This document shows positions 16,572 through 25,781 of a DNA stretch of 64,000 nucleotides, piece after piece. The notes below the pieces were generated by a model. The model saw only the letters and a program-made list of their open reading frames with translations. It did not search any database and was not told the origin of the DNA. The first letter of the stretch is position 1. Every line of letters starts with the position of its first letter. The stretch is from WGAB01 sp964406105. GTDB lineage: Bacteria > Hydrothermota > Hydrothermia > WGAB01. A program made the position numbers and the translations under genes. The stretch is from assembly GCA_964406105.1 (NCBI GenBank), contig CAYOQK010000062.1, positions 4,256 through 68,255 on the forward strand. The letters are read 5' to 3'.

Positions 16572-17630
16572 TCAGAACTGGTCGTCGCCGAAGAGTTCCG
16601 ACGGGCTGTCCGGCGGGGCGGACCATGGGTCTGCCGGGGTTGCCCAAGGGTCCCACGCACGCTGCCGTTGCTCAATGCCCGTGGCGATGACCGTGACCTT
16701 CACCTTGCCGTTCATCTCCTTTTTGGGAGTATCGCCGAAGATCAGCAGGGGCTTGTTCTTGCCGTCACGGGCCTCTTCCAGGATGAAACTGGTGATTTCG
16801 GTGATCTCGGCCATCTTGAGGTCTGGGCCGTGGGTGATGTTCACCAGGATCCCCTTGGCGCCGCGGATGGACATGCGTTCCAGCAGCGGGCTGGAGATAG
16901 ACGCCCGGGCCGCCTCCTTCGCTCGGTTCTCGCCCTCCCCAAGGCCTGAACCCATAACAGCCCGGCCCCGCATTTGCATCACCTTTCGCACGTCGGCGAA
17001 GTCCACATTGATGAGCCCGGTGGTCACAATGATGTCCACGATGCCCGATACCGCCTCGTAGAGCACCTCGTTGGATTTCTCAAAGGCGTGGACAGCCTCC
17101 ATGTCGGGGAAGAGCTCCTGGAGTTTATCGTTGGGGATCACCAGGAGGGTGTCTACCTTGTCTTCCAGGCGTTTCAGCCATTCCCGGGCGATCTCCATGC
17201 GCTTTGGGCCTTCCCAAGAGAAGGGCAGGGTGACGACGGCCACCGTGAGAATGCCCATTTCCTGGCAGATCTCTGCGGCCACCTGGATGCCGCCGGTGCC
17301 GGTGCCGCCCCCCATGCCAGCGGTGAGGAACACCATATCGGCGTTGGACAGAACCTGGCGCACTTCCTCTGCCGCCTCACGCATGGCCCGTTCTCCCACC
17401 TCAGGGTCGCCGCCCGCTCCGAGGCCTTGGGTGACCTCTTTGCCGGCCTGGAGTTTGTATTCGGCGCTGGATCGGGCCAAAGCCTGCTTGTCCGTGTTGG
17501 CGGCGATGGTGAGGGTGGTGGGGAGGCCGCGGCGGACCATATAGTCCACGGCGTTGGACCCACCACCGCCGATCCCCATGATCTTGATGCGGGCATCGCG
17601 GAACCCACGGTCCATCAGAATGATTCCCAT
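16572..17630 (-). CDS. ftsZ: Cell division protein FtsZ
   Basis: A 352-residue tubulin-like GTPase that forms the division ring. The GTP signature GGGTGTG is at residues 107-113, preceded by AANTDKQAL and followed by the T7-loop segment NVDFADVRKVMQMRGRAVMGSG. The C-terminal tail after about residue 320 is short and ends SELFGDDQF. The usual conserved FtsA-binding peptide (DIPAFLRR-like) is absent. Ribosome site GGAG precedes the ATG. It is the last gene of the dcw cluster, 22 nt after ftsA. Confidence 0.97.
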   Translation of the reverse strand: MGIILMDRGFRDARIKIMGIGGGGSNAVDYMVRRGLPTTLTIAANTDKQALARSSAEYKLQAGKEVTQGLGAGGDPEVGERAMREAAEEVRQVLSNADMVFLTAGMGGGTGTGGIQVAAEICQEMGILTVAVVTLPFSWEGPKRMEIAREWLKRLEDKVDTLLVIPNDKLQELFPDMEAVHAFEKSNEVLYEAVSGIVDIIVTTGLINVDFADVRKVMQMRGRAVMGSGLGEGENRAKEAARASISSPLLERMSIRGAKGILVNITHGPDLKMAEITEITSFILEEARDGKNKPLLIFGDTPKKEMNGKVKVTVIATGIEQRQRAWDPWATPADPWSAPPDSPSELFGDDQF

Positions 17631-17652
17631 CGGTTGCTCCTCCCCAACACCT

Positions 17653-18867
17653 TCAGAAAAAGTTCCTCAAGAGCTCTTTGACGTGCCCCCACGGTGTGCG
17701 TTTGCGACGCCGGGGTTTCACGAGGCGTTCTTTGACCAGTTTCAAGGTGCCTGCCGCTACGGCCAGGCTGGGGTCGCCGTTACCCGGTAGGTTTTGGACT
17801 CCTCGGATGACCCCCAGGTTCACGGTTTTTTGGAATTTTTCTTCCAGATAGCCCAGCAGCCCTGGCAACTGGGCCATTCCGCCCACCACCACCACTCCGG
17901 ACACCGTGCGGCCGGTTCTGCCGATGAATTCCTGTAGCCGCTGAACCATGCGATCCAGCTCCTGGTGTACCTCGCGGAGGGCCTTTTGGCGCGGGATCTT
18001 GCGTTGGATCCCCTGGCCACCCAGCGAGAGCTCCAGGGTTTGAGGCTCGGCAGAGGGGTCCAGGAGGTTGCCGAGGCGGGACAGGAGTTCTCCGGCCTTT
18101 TCCCACGAGATCTCAAACCGTTGGGCGAGAGCGTAGGTGATGGCCTGGCGGCAGCCGTTTCCGATGCTTCCGGCCAAACGAAGCCCGCCCTCCAGCCACA
18201 GGGCGTAATCCACCTTGGCGTGGCCTATGTCCAGCACCAGCAGGTTTTCGCGGCGATCCCCCTTACTGAGCACGGCCCAGGAGGCAGCCACCGGCTGGTA
18301 CTCAAAGGTCAGCAGTTGTTCGGGGATGCCGGCCTCGTAGAGCAGTTCCTCCAGGTTGCGGAACACAACGGTGCGGGCGTACACCGCCAGCCCCTCCACC
18401 TCCAAACTTCGGGCGTGCATGCCCACAGGGTTTTGGGTTTCCTGGGACTTGTCCAAACGGTACACGAAGGGGTAGAACTGGAAGATTATGCGACCATCGG
18501 TTTCGGGTTCGTTGAGCACGATGTGGATGAGGTCCCTTACGTTCTGCTCGGTGATGGTCACGGGGAAGGCCTTGCTGATGTTGTCGCTTTCCTTAACCCA
18601 TTTGGTGGTGTAGAGGCGGCCAGAGACCGCCACGTGCACGGGCAGGCTTTTGAGTTTCTTTCGGTGTTTCCCCAGGGCTTTTTGAAGGGCCCGTTCCACC
18701 GCTTCCAAGGCCTCTTCCGGGCGGTTCACCTCACCGAATCGGAACGCCTCTTGGTGGTCTTGGATGCCGACGTTCAGCACCTCCAGGGTATCCTCTGCGG
18801 TGATTCGGCCCCAGAGGGCCAGTACCTTTTGACTTCCCAGATCCAATACCAAAACTTCCCGACTCAT
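17653..18867 (-). CDS. ftsA: Cell division protein FtsA
   Basis: A 404-residue actin-fold protein that anchors FtsZ to the membrane. It has the N-terminal phosphate loop VLDLGSQKVLALWG, the second one NLLVLDIGHAKVDYALW, and the adenosine motif GVVVVGGMAQLPGL. The end, WGHVKELLRNFF, is an amphipathic membrane-targeting helix. The ATG at 18867 overlaps the murB stop (ATGA), so the two are coupled directly, with no ftsQ between them. The frame is open further upstream within murB, but the family begins at this ATG. Confidence 0.95.
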   Translation of the reverse strand: MSREVLVLDLGSQKVLALWGRITAEDTLEVLNVGIQDHQEAFRFGEVNRPEEALEAVERALQKALGKHRKKLKSLPVHVAVSGRLYTTKWVKESDNISKAFPVTITEQNVRDLIHIVLNEPETDGRIIFQFYPFVYRLDKSQETQNPVGMHARSLEVEGLAVYARTVVFRNLEELLYEAGIPEQLLTFEYQPVAASWAVLSKGDRRENLLVLDIGHAKVDYALWLEGGLRLAGSIGNGCRQAITYALAQRFEISWEKAGELLSRLGNLLDPSAEPQTLELSLGGQGIQRKIPRQKALREVHQELDRMVQRLQEFIGRTGRTVSGVVVVGGMAQLPGLLGYLEEKFQKTVNLGVIRGVQNLPGNGDPSLAVAAGTLKLVKERLVKPRRRKRTPWGHVKELLRNFF

Positions 18868-19754
18868 ACGCCGTTCCCCCAAGGATCCAGAACCACGATT
18901 TCCTCTTCCAGTTCGTAACCAAACATTTCCCTCACTCGCTGTTTGCCCAGGTCCATCAGGGCCAGCACGTCTTCGGCCCGGGCCTGGTTCAGGTTGACGA
19001 TGAAATTGGCGTGTTTTTCCGAGTACATGGCATCGCCCAGCCGATAACCTTTGAGGCCAGCGTCGTCCAGGAGTTTGCCGGCACTCACGTCGGGGGCAGG
19101 GTTTTTGAACACGCACCCAGCGGATTTCATGCCGTAAGGCTGGGTGCTCTTCCGGTGCTCCAGGTAGTTTTGGATTTCCTGGTCAATGCGTTCGGTGTCG
19201 CCGGGCACCAGGCGGAGCCGGGCCTTTACGATGATCCCCATGTCCCGCACCCGCGACCTGCGGTAAGCCAGCCCCAGCTCCTGGGGCGGGAGTTCTTCCA
19301 CGTAGCCGTCAAAGGTCAACAGGGTCACCGACACCAGGCGGTCGCCGATCTCGTGGCCCTTGAGCCCAGCGTTCATTACGATGGCGCCGCCCAGTTCTCC
19401 GGGGATGCCCACAAAGGGCTCCAGGCCTGAGAGGCCTGCATCCCGGGCCACGTTGATCAGCCGTTTGAGGGTGGTGCCGGCTTCGGCTTCCAGCACCTCG
19501 CCCTTAACCTCCACGTGGTTCATGCGGGCCATCCGGATCACAACGCCTTCAAAGCCCTCATCGTGGAACAGCACGTTGGATCCCCCACCGAGGATCAGAT
19601 AGGGCAGGCCCTCTTCTTCGGCGAACAGCAGGGCTTCCCGCAGTTCCTCCAGATCTTGGGGCTCGGCCACATACCGGGCCGGGCCGCCGATGCCGAAGGT
19701 GGTGTACTTGCTCAAAGGCACCCGTTCCTTAAGGATCAGGTGGTCGTGTTTCAT
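18864..19754 (-). CDS. murB: UDP-N-acetylenolpyruvoylglucosamine reductase MurB
   Basis: A 296-residue FAD enzyme that reduces UDP-GlcNAc-enolpyruvate to UDP-MurNAc. Motifs: TTFGIGGPARYVAEP, the flavin-binding LILGGGSNVLFHDEGFEG, GIPGELGGAIVMNAG, and YRRSRVRDMG. The C-terminal SAGCVFKNPAPDVSAGKLLDDAGLKG marks the type with Ser in the active site. The ATG at 19754 overlaps the murC stop (ATGA). A longer in-frame start exists inside murC but is not needed. Confidence 0.96.
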   Translation of the reverse strand: MKHDHLILKERVPLSKYTTFGIGGPARYVAEPQDLEELREALLFAEEEGLPYLILGGGSNVLFHDEGFEGVVIRMARMNHVEVKGEVLEAEAGTTLKRLINVARDAGLSGLEPFVGIPGELGGAIVMNAGLKGHEIGDRLVSVTLLTFDGYVEELPPQELGLAYRRSRVRDMGIIVKARLRLVPGDTERIDQEIQNYLEHRKSTQPYGMKSAGCVFKNPAPDVSAGKLLDDAGLKGYRLGDAMYSEKHANFIVNLNQARAEDVLALMDLGKQRVREMFGYELEEEIVVLDPWGNGV

Positions 19755-21136
19755 GGTGCCAACTCCTCCAAGAGTTTTTCGCCTACGGTGTACACGTTGC
19801 CGGCTCCCAAAGTGATCACCAGATCGCCAGGTTGAAGCCACTCCTTCAGCACCTCCAGGGCCTGGTCCAGGGAAGACACCAGTCGTACCTTTTCCCGATC
19901 TTCTGGAGGGAAGCCTTCCAAAAGGAGCGACGAAGTGATGCCCGGCAAGGGGGTTTCGCCGGCGGCATAGATGGGGGTGAGGATCACCCGGTCCGCCAGC
20001 CGCAACGCCGGGCCGAAGTGGCGGTACAGTTGAGCGGTGCGGCTGTACCGGTGGGGCTGAAACACCACCACAATCCTTCCCCGTTGCCAGTATCTCCGGG
20101 CGGTTTCCAGCACCCTGCGGATCTCCGTGGGGTGGTGGCCGTAGTCGTCCACTACGGTAATGCCCCGCACCTCTCCTTTGATCTCAAAGCGACGCATGAC
20201 GCCTTGGAACCCAGCCAGGGCCTCCAAGGCGGTGGTCACGGGGATTTCCAGTTCCAAAGCCACGGCGATGGCTGCCAGGGCGTTTTGCAGGTTGTGCAGG
20301 CCAGGCACGGGCAGGTGAAGCGTGCCCAGGGCCTGAGAGTGGTACCGCACGCGAGCCCCTGCCTCAAACCCCTGGGTCCAGGGCTCCTCGGCCACCAGGT
20401 CGGCCTCGGGGTGGAACCCGTAAGTCATCACCCGCCGAGAGGCGGACTCTGCCACCTCAGCGGCGTGGGGATCGTCGCGATTGATCAAGGCCAGGCCGTA
20501 AAAGGGCACCTTGTTCACAAACTCCAGAAAGGCCTGTTTCAGTTGGATGAAGTTGCCGTAGTGGTTCAGGTGCTCACGGTCCACGTTGGTTACCACCGCG
20601 ATGGTGGGGTAGAGTTTTAGGAAGGAGGCGTCGGACTCGTCGGCCTCGGCCACCATGTAGGGCCCTTGACCTATCTGGCCGCCGGTACCCGTGTTCCGCA
20701 GGATCCCCCCGACGAACAGTGTGGGCTCCAATCCCGCATGGTTCAACACGTGGCCGATCATGGAGGTGGTGGTGGTTTTCCCATGGGAACCAGAAACCGC
20801 AATGCTGTACTTCATCCGCATGAGTTCGGCCAGCATTTCGGCCCGATGGATCACCGCCAGTTTACGGCGATGGGCTTCCACCAGTTCGGGGTTGTTGGGG
20901 GGGATGGCGGTGGAGTACACCACCACCTGGGCGTCTCCCAGATGACTGGGATCGTGGCCGTAGGCGATGGGGATTCCCAGGGATTCCAGCCTGCGGGTGA
21001 TGGGGGAAGGGGTTAGGTCGGAACCGCTCACCTGGAACCCCAGGTTGTGCAGGATCTCGGCGATACCGCTCATGCCAGACCCGCCAATGCCGATCATGTG
21101 GATGCGGTGGAACTTGCGGGGCACGTGGGGATTCAT
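19751..21136 (-). CDS. murC: UDP-N-acetylmuramate--L-alanine ligase MurC
   Basis: A 461-residue ATP-dependent ligase that adds the first amino acid, L-Ala, to UDP-MurNAc. N-terminal IHMIGIGGSGMSGIAEIL is the MurC-specific glycine loop. The P-loop is GSHGKTT (residues 116-122). Further motifs are EADESDASFLKLYP, NVDREHLNHYG, and VDDYGHHPTEI. Normal length. It overlaps murG by 4 nt and murB by 4 nt. Confidence 0.97.
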   Translation of the reverse strand: MNPHVPRKFHRIHMIGIGGSGMSGIAEILHNLGFQVSGSDLTPSPITRRLESLGIPIAYGHDPSHLGDAQVVVYSTAIPPNNPELVEAHRRKLAVIHRAEMLAELMRMKYSIAVSGSHGKTTTTSMIGHVLNHAGLEPTLFVGGILRNTGTGGQIGQGPYMVAEADESDASFLKLYPTIAVVTNVDREHLNHYGNFIQLKQAFLEFVNKVPFYGLALINRDDPHAAEVAESASRRVMTYGFHPEADLVAEEPWTQGFEAGARVRYHSQALGTLHLPVPGLHNLQNALAAIAVALELEIPVTTALEALAGFQGVMRRFEIKGEVRGITVVDDYGHHPTEIRRVLETARRYWQRGRIVVVFQPHRYSRTAQLYRHFGPALRLADRVILTPIYAAGETPLPGITSSLLLEGFPPEDREKVRLVSSLDQALEVLKEWLQPGDLVITLGAGNVYTVGEKLLEELAP

Positions 21137-22221
21137 GGCTCCACCATCCTCTCTACGGTTCGCACAATGGTTTCCGCTGCGTTGGGCAGCGAGAGGGCTT
21201 GAGCGTTCTGGGCCAGGGTTCGTAAGCGTTCCGGATGGGCCAGCAGGTTTTGGAGAAGCCGGGAAGTGGCCTCCAGGCTCAGTTCCTCTTCCCGCACCAC
21301 CAGAGCCGCATTACGCTGGGCCAGGGCTTGGGCATTGAGGTGTTGATGCCCTCGGGCACCGGTGAAGGGCACAAGCAGGGCAGGCACCCCGAAGTAGGTG
21401 ATCTCTGCCAGGGCCCCGCCGCCCGCCCGCGACACCACCAAGGTGGCTGCCTGGTACGCCAAAGCCATTTCTCGTGTGTTGAAGTACCGCACGATGCGGT
21501 AGTTGTTGCCCAACTCGCCATAGTCGGATACCAGGTCTTCGTACACTCGTCCAGCCTGTACCAGGAAGTAAGCGTCGGAGAAACTCCGGGCCACTTGGGC
21601 GAAGTGGCGGGCCAGGATCTCGCTGCCCTGGCTGCCCCCGAGCACCAGGATCACGGGCCCGGATTCGGGCAGATCCAACGCTCTCCGAGCCTCGTGGGGT
21701 GGAACCCGGGTATTCCGGAGTTCCCGCCGCAGAGGGTTACCGGTTACCAGGGTGGGGACATCAGCCGGCAGATGGCTTTGGGTTTCGCCGAAACTCAGGA
21801 AGACCATTCGGGCCCCAGGGGCGAAGTGTTGGATGGTGGCACCGGGCTCCACGTTCTGCTCCAGCAGGAAATAGGGGATCCGCAGGGCCTGGGCTACCAG
21901 CAGGCCGGGCACGCTGGCGAAGCTGCCGGTGGCGATGACTGCTCGGGGTCGGAATCGGTACACCCCCAGGATGCCCAAGGTTTCCAGCACTCCTAAGGCG
22001 ATTTTGAGGCCGCTCCATGTGGCGCGAAGGCCCTTGCCCACGATGGGTCCGGCCGCCACACGGAACACGCGGAAACCCAGGCGATCGTGGCGGAAGGGAA
22101 CCCGCGGGGTGCCTCCCAGGATCATGTACACCTCGTGCCCGTGGTCCTGAGCGGTTTGGGCCACCTCCAGGGCGGGGTACAGGTGCCCTCCCGAGGCCCC
22201 AGACACCACCAGGATCCTCAT
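21133..22221 (-). CDS. murG: UDP-GlcNAc:lipid I N-acetylglucosamine transferase MurG
   Basis: A 362-residue peripheral membrane glycosyltransferase that makes lipid II from lipid I. The N-terminal motif VVSGASGGHLYPALEVA replaces the usual GGTGGH with a Ser/Ala variant, keeping the Gly-Gly-His core. Further motifs are LLEQNVEPG and ILVLGGSQGSEIL. SRAGGGALAEITYFGVPALLVPF is the donor-binding site. The ATG at 22221 overlaps the ftsW stop (ATGA). Normal length. Confidence 0.95.
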   Translation of the reverse strand: MRILVVSGASGGHLYPALEVAQTAQDHGHEVYMILGGTPRVPFRHDRLGFRVFRVAAGPIVGKGLRATWSGLKIALGVLETLGILGVYRFRPRAVIATGSFASVPGLLVAQALRIPYFLLEQNVEPGATIQHFAPGARMVFLSFGETQSHLPADVPTLVTGNPLRRELRNTRVPPHEARRALDLPESGPVILVLGGSQGSEILARHFAQVARSFSDAYFLVQAGRVYEDLVSDYGELGNNYRIVRYFNTREMALAYQAATLVVSRAGGGALAEITYFGVPALLVPFTGARGHQHLNAQALAQRNAALVVREEELSLEATSRLLQNLLAHPERLRTLAQNAQALSLPNAAETIVRTVERMVEP

Positions 22222-23396
22222 CTCAACACCTCCCAGCCGGTTTGGGCCAGGTGGTGCAGTCGCAGCAGGAAGCCCAGGAGCACCATGTGCAGCCACAGGT
22301 TGGATCCTCCCCGGCTGATGAAGGGCAACGGCTGACCCGTGGGTGGGAGCACGCCCAGCACCACACCCATGTGGGCCAGGGGGAACACCAGGAGGATCAG
22401 CCCGATGCCTGCGGCGGTGAGGTAGAACATCGGGTCCTTGTGGCGGGCTTGGAGCCGTTGGGCCACGGAGAAGGCCCGCCATCCGAGGAGCAGGTACAGG
22501 CCCAGCACGATCCACATGCCCAAGAGGCCCATCTCCTCGCCGATCACCGCATACACGAAGTCGGTGTCCGGTTCGGTGAGGTGGGCGAACTTGATCTTGC
22601 CGCGGCCGATGCCGGTGCCCAGGATACCGCCCTCACTCAACCCCAGGGACACGTACTGCAGGTTCGTGTGGTCTTCGGGGTGCAGGAACAGGTGCACCCG
22701 TTTGCCCACATACTGGAATTTGCCGGTGATCTTCCCTGCCATCTGGGGAGGAAGGAAGCGCAGGGAACCCGCCACAAGAAGCGTGAGGGCCAGGCCAGCG
22801 GCCCCCAGGGCAAAGAAGTGCCGCAGGGGTACCCCAGCCAGGAAGAGCATCCCGAGGGCCACCACCCCCAGGAGCCCTGCGGTGGACACGTCGGGTTGAA
22901 GGACCACCAGGCCGATGAGCAGGCCCACGCCGATCAGCACGGGCAGAAGTCCACGTCCAAACAGGTGGAACCATTGGCCTCGCGCCGAGGCGTACCATGC
23001 GATGAACCATACCAGGGCCAGTTTGGCGAACTCGGAGGGTTGAAAGCGGAGGGGCCCGATCCCCAACCACCGGGAGGCGCCGTGCGACACCTGACCCCTG
23101 AGCACCACCGCGATCAGGAGCACCACAATGAGGATCAGGAAGGGCAGGGCCACACGGCGGTACCACCGCACGGGGAACAGGATGGCCGCCAGGAACAAGA
23201 GGAATCCGGGGATCAGGCGGATCACGTAGTTTCGGGTGATGACCAGGGCTTTCCAAGGGTCCACGCCTTGGTCCACCGCCTTGTAGAATCCGACGGAGAA
23301 GGACATGGTGATCCCGATCACCACGAGGATGGCGAGGGCGAGGATCACCCAGTAGTCCAGGGCGAAGCCCCTATGGTGCGAGTTTTTGTACGGCAT
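22218..23396 (-). CDS. ftsW: Peptidoglycan glycosyltransferase FtsW
   Basis: A 392-residue SEDS-family membrane protein, the septal peptidoglycan polymerase that pairs with FtsI. About ten hydrophobic helices are visible. Family motifs are GASRWLGIGPLRFQPSEFAKLALVWFIAWY, VLQPDVSTAG, EEMGLLG and PLPFISRGGSNL. The ATG at 23396 lies inside the end of murD (26-nt overlap), with GGAGAACGG ahead. This N-terminus (PYKNSHHRGFALDYWV) gives a normal length. Confidence 0.94.
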   Translation of the reverse strand: MPYKNSHHRGFALDYWVILALAILVVIGITMSFSVGFYKAVDQGVDPWKALVITRNYVIRLIPGFLLFLAAILFPVRWYRRVALPFLILIVVLLIAVVLRGQVSHGASRWLGIGPLRFQPSEFAKLALVWFIAWYASARGQWFHLFGRGLLPVLIGVGLLIGLVVLQPDVSTAGLLGVVALGMLFLAGVPLRHFFALGAAGLALTLLVAGSLRFLPPQMAGKITGKFQYVGKRVHLFLHPEDHTNLQYVSLGLSEGGILGTGIGRGKIKFAHLTEPDTDFVYAVIGEEMGLLGMWIVLGLYLLLGWRAFSVAQRLQARHKDPMFYLTAAGIGLILLVFPLAHMGVVLGVLPPTGQPLPFISRGGSNLWLHMVLLGFLLRLHHLAQTGWEVLR

Positions 23397-24708
23397 GTTT
23401 AAACCGTTCTCCGCGTTCCCGATAGTTGGCAAACATATCAAAGGACGCGCACGCCGGGGAGAGGAGCACCACTCCCCGGGGTTGCACCCACCGATAGGCC
23501 AGGGTGACGGCCTCCTCCAGGGTGGTGGCTCGTTGAACCCGGTGGCGGGGGCCGAATATTTTAAGGATGTCTTCCGCCGCTTCACCAATGGCCACGATGC
23601 CAGCCAGGTGGGAAGGCAGGGCGGGCTCCAGTTCCGCCAGGTTTAACCCTTTGGCCCGGCCTCCCAAGATCAGGGCCACGGGGCCCAGATCGGCCACCCG
23701 TTGCAGTGCGAAGGCCGTGGCATGCGGATTGGTGGCCTTGGAGTCGTTGATGAACCACACCTGGCCCCGTTGAGCCACAGGTTCCAAACGGTGTGGAAAC
23801 CCCCGAAACCGTTGTAGGGTGGCCTGGAGGGGGGCCAGATCCCCGTGAAACCCATAGGCGGCTACGCTGGCCGCCACAAGGTTCTCTTGGTACCAGCGGG
23901 CTGCTGGATGAGGGGGGAGGGGCAAGGTGGCGGGAGGACGGTGGGGCAGGCGGAGCACGATCCGATGGCCCTGCACATATCCGCCGGTGACCGGCCGTTG
24001 CACGGAGAAGTACACCACCCGGGCACGCAGGGTGCCCCCGGCTTGTCGCACCCGTGGGTCGTCGGCGTTGAGCACCGCCAGGTCGTTGGGGCCCAGTCGC
24101 TGGAGCAGGTCCAACTTGGTACGGAAGTAAGCATCCACCGAGCCATGCCAATCCAGATGGTCGGGAGCCAGGTTCAGGAGCACGGCGATCTGAGGCCGGA
24201 ACCGTCGTGCGTAGAACAATTGGAAACTGGAGACCTCGGCCACCACAGGGTGGGTCCGCAGGTGAGGCGGTACCAGCAGCAGAGGATTGCCCACGTTGCC
24301 AGCCAGCACGCTGCCAGGGACCATTTGGTGCAATAGGGTGGCGACGGTGGTTTTGCCGTTGGTGCCGGTCACCGCCAGCACAGGGCCCTGGAGTTGGTCC
24401 CAGCCGAGGTCCAGTTCCGTGGTTACGGGCAGGCTGCTCCCCAAAGCCCGGTGCACAGGAAACCGATGGGGTGGCACCCCTGGGCTGACCACCAGAGCGT
24501 CGGCCTGGAGTGTTCGGGCCGTGTGGCCTCCCCATTCCAGGTGTGCTCCCAGGCGTTTGAGGTAGGCCTGGATGCGGGGGGCAGGCCGGTCCTGGTCAGA
24601 CACCAGAATGCGGTTGCCTTGGCGGGCGAGCACTGCGGCGGCGGCGCGGCCCGAGATGCCGGCACCGATCACGCTTACGGTTTTCCCCTTGAGCTCCTGC
24701 AGCCTCAT
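23371..24708 (-). CDS. murD: UDP-N-acetylmuramoyl-L-alanine--D-glutamate ligase MurD
   Basis: A 445-residue ligase adding D-Glu. N-terminal SVIGAGISGRAAAAVLARQG, P-loop GTNGKTT (residues 115-121), LNLAPDHLDWHGS, NDSKATNPHAT, and the C-terminal VLLSPACASFDMFANYRERGERF are all typical. It overlaps mraY by 4 nt upstream and ftsW by 26 nt downstream. Confidence 0.96.
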   Translation of the reverse strand: MRLQELKGKTVSVIGAGISGRAAAAVLARQGNRILVSDQDRPAPRIQAYLKRLGAHLEWGGHTARTLQADALVVSPGVPPHRFPVHRALGSSLPVTTELDLGWDQLQGPVLAVTGTNGKTTVATLLHQMVPGSVLAGNVGNPLLLVPPHLRTHPVVAEVSSFQLFYARRFRPQIAVLLNLAPDHLDWHGSVDAYFRTKLDLLQRLGPNDLAVLNADDPRVRQAGGTLRARVVYFSVQRPVTGGYVQGHRIVLRLPHRPPATLPLPPHPAARWYQENLVAASVAAYGFHGDLAPLQATLQRFRGFPHRLEPVAQRGQVWFINDSKATNPHATAFALQRVADLGPVALILGGRAKGLNLAELEPALPSHLAGIVAIGEAAEDILKIFGPRHRVQRATTLEEAVTLAYRWVQPRGVVLLSPACASFDMFANYRERGERFKHAVQKLAP

Positions 24709-25781
24709 CGGATCTTCAGCGTGCTCAAGGCCAGAAGAGAGAAGATCATGGAAAGGATCCAGAACCGCACCACGATCTTAGGCTCCTTCCAGCCGAGTTT
24801 TTCAAAGTGGTGGTGCACCGGTGCCATGAGGAACACGCGCCGTTTGAATCGCCGATAAGCGTACACCTGGATGATCACCGAAAGGGCCTCCATCACGAAG
24901 ATGCCGCCGGCAACGGCCAGCAGCAGTTCCTGTTTGGTGAGGATGGCCAGCACCGCGAAGGCAGCGCCCAGGCCCTGGGAGCCCGTATCGCCCATGAAGA
25001 TGTCGGCGGGATAGGTGTTGTACCACAGGAACGCCAGCAGGGCGCCGATGAGGCTGGCGGCGAACACGGCCAGTTCGCCCATACCGGGTTGGTACAGCAC
25101 GTTGAGGTAGTGGGATAGCCGTGCGTGGCCCTGGATATAGGCCACCGCCATCAGAACACCCAGTGGAGCCAAGGCGGTGCCTGCGGCCAGGCCGTCCAGG
25201 CCATCGGTGAGGTTGACCGCATTGGAGGTGCCCACGAACACAAACCACAGGAACACGGGGTAGAGCCAGCCGAAGTAGAGCAGGTAGTTTTTGAAAAAGA
25301 GCATTTGGGTGGTGAAGGCCAGGTCGTCGTAGGTGAGCCACACAAAGAGGAACATGGCCACGGCCACCAGCCCTTGGATCCACAGTTTCGTTCGTTTAGA
25401 AAGCCCTTTGCTTTTGCCGTCGCGCAGTTTCAGGAGGTCGTCGGCGAACCCCATCAGGGTGAGCACGAGCACCACACCGAGGCTCACCCACAGGAAAGGC
25501 ACGTTCCATCGGGCCCAGAGCAGGGCGGCCAAGAGGGCTGCTGAGAGGAACACGAGCCCCCCGGAGGTGGGGGTTCCCCGTTTGCTGGCGTGGTGTGTGA
25601 GGTCGTCTAAGATCACCTCGCCGTAGTTGCGTTGCCGGATCCATCGGATGAAGGGGGGGAGAGCCACGAAGGTGAGCACAAAGGCGGTGATGGCGGCCAT
25701 AAGGGCCCGGAAAGTGGTGTATCGGAACAGGTTGAACAGGATGGAATACTTGGCCAGCGGGGTGAGCAGGTGGTACAGCAT
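24705..25781 (-). CDS. mraY: Phospho-N-acetylmuramoyl-pentapeptide transferase MraY
   Basis: A 358-residue membrane enzyme that attaches UDP-MurNAc-pentapeptide to undecaprenyl phosphate, giving lipid I. Motifs are HASKRGTPTSGGLVFL, FADDLLKLRDGKSKGL, NAVNLTDGLDGLAAG, MGDTGSQGLGAA, and the triple-His APVHHHFEKLGWKE. About ten helices. The ATG at 25781 shares its A with the murF stop (TGATG). Upstream in-frame codons lie inside murF and are not family-like. Confidence 0.97.
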   Translation of the reverse strand: MLYHLLTPLAKYSILFNLFRYTTFRALMAAITAFVLTFVALPPFIRWIRQRNYGEVILDDLTHHASKRGTPTSGGLVFLSAALLAALLWARWNVPFLWVSLGVVLVLTLMGFADDLLKLRDGKSKGLSKRTKLWIQGLVAVAMFLFVWLTYDDLAFTTQMLFFKNYLLYFGWLYPVFLWFVFVGTSNAVNLTDGLDGLAAGTALAPLGVLMAVAYIQGHARLSHYLNVLYQPGMGELAVFAASLIGALLAFLWYNTYPADIFMGDTGSQGLGAAFAVLAILTKQELLLAVAGGIFVMEALSVIIQVYAYRRFKRRVFLMAPVHHHFEKLGWKEPKIVVRFWILSMIFSLLALSTLKIR

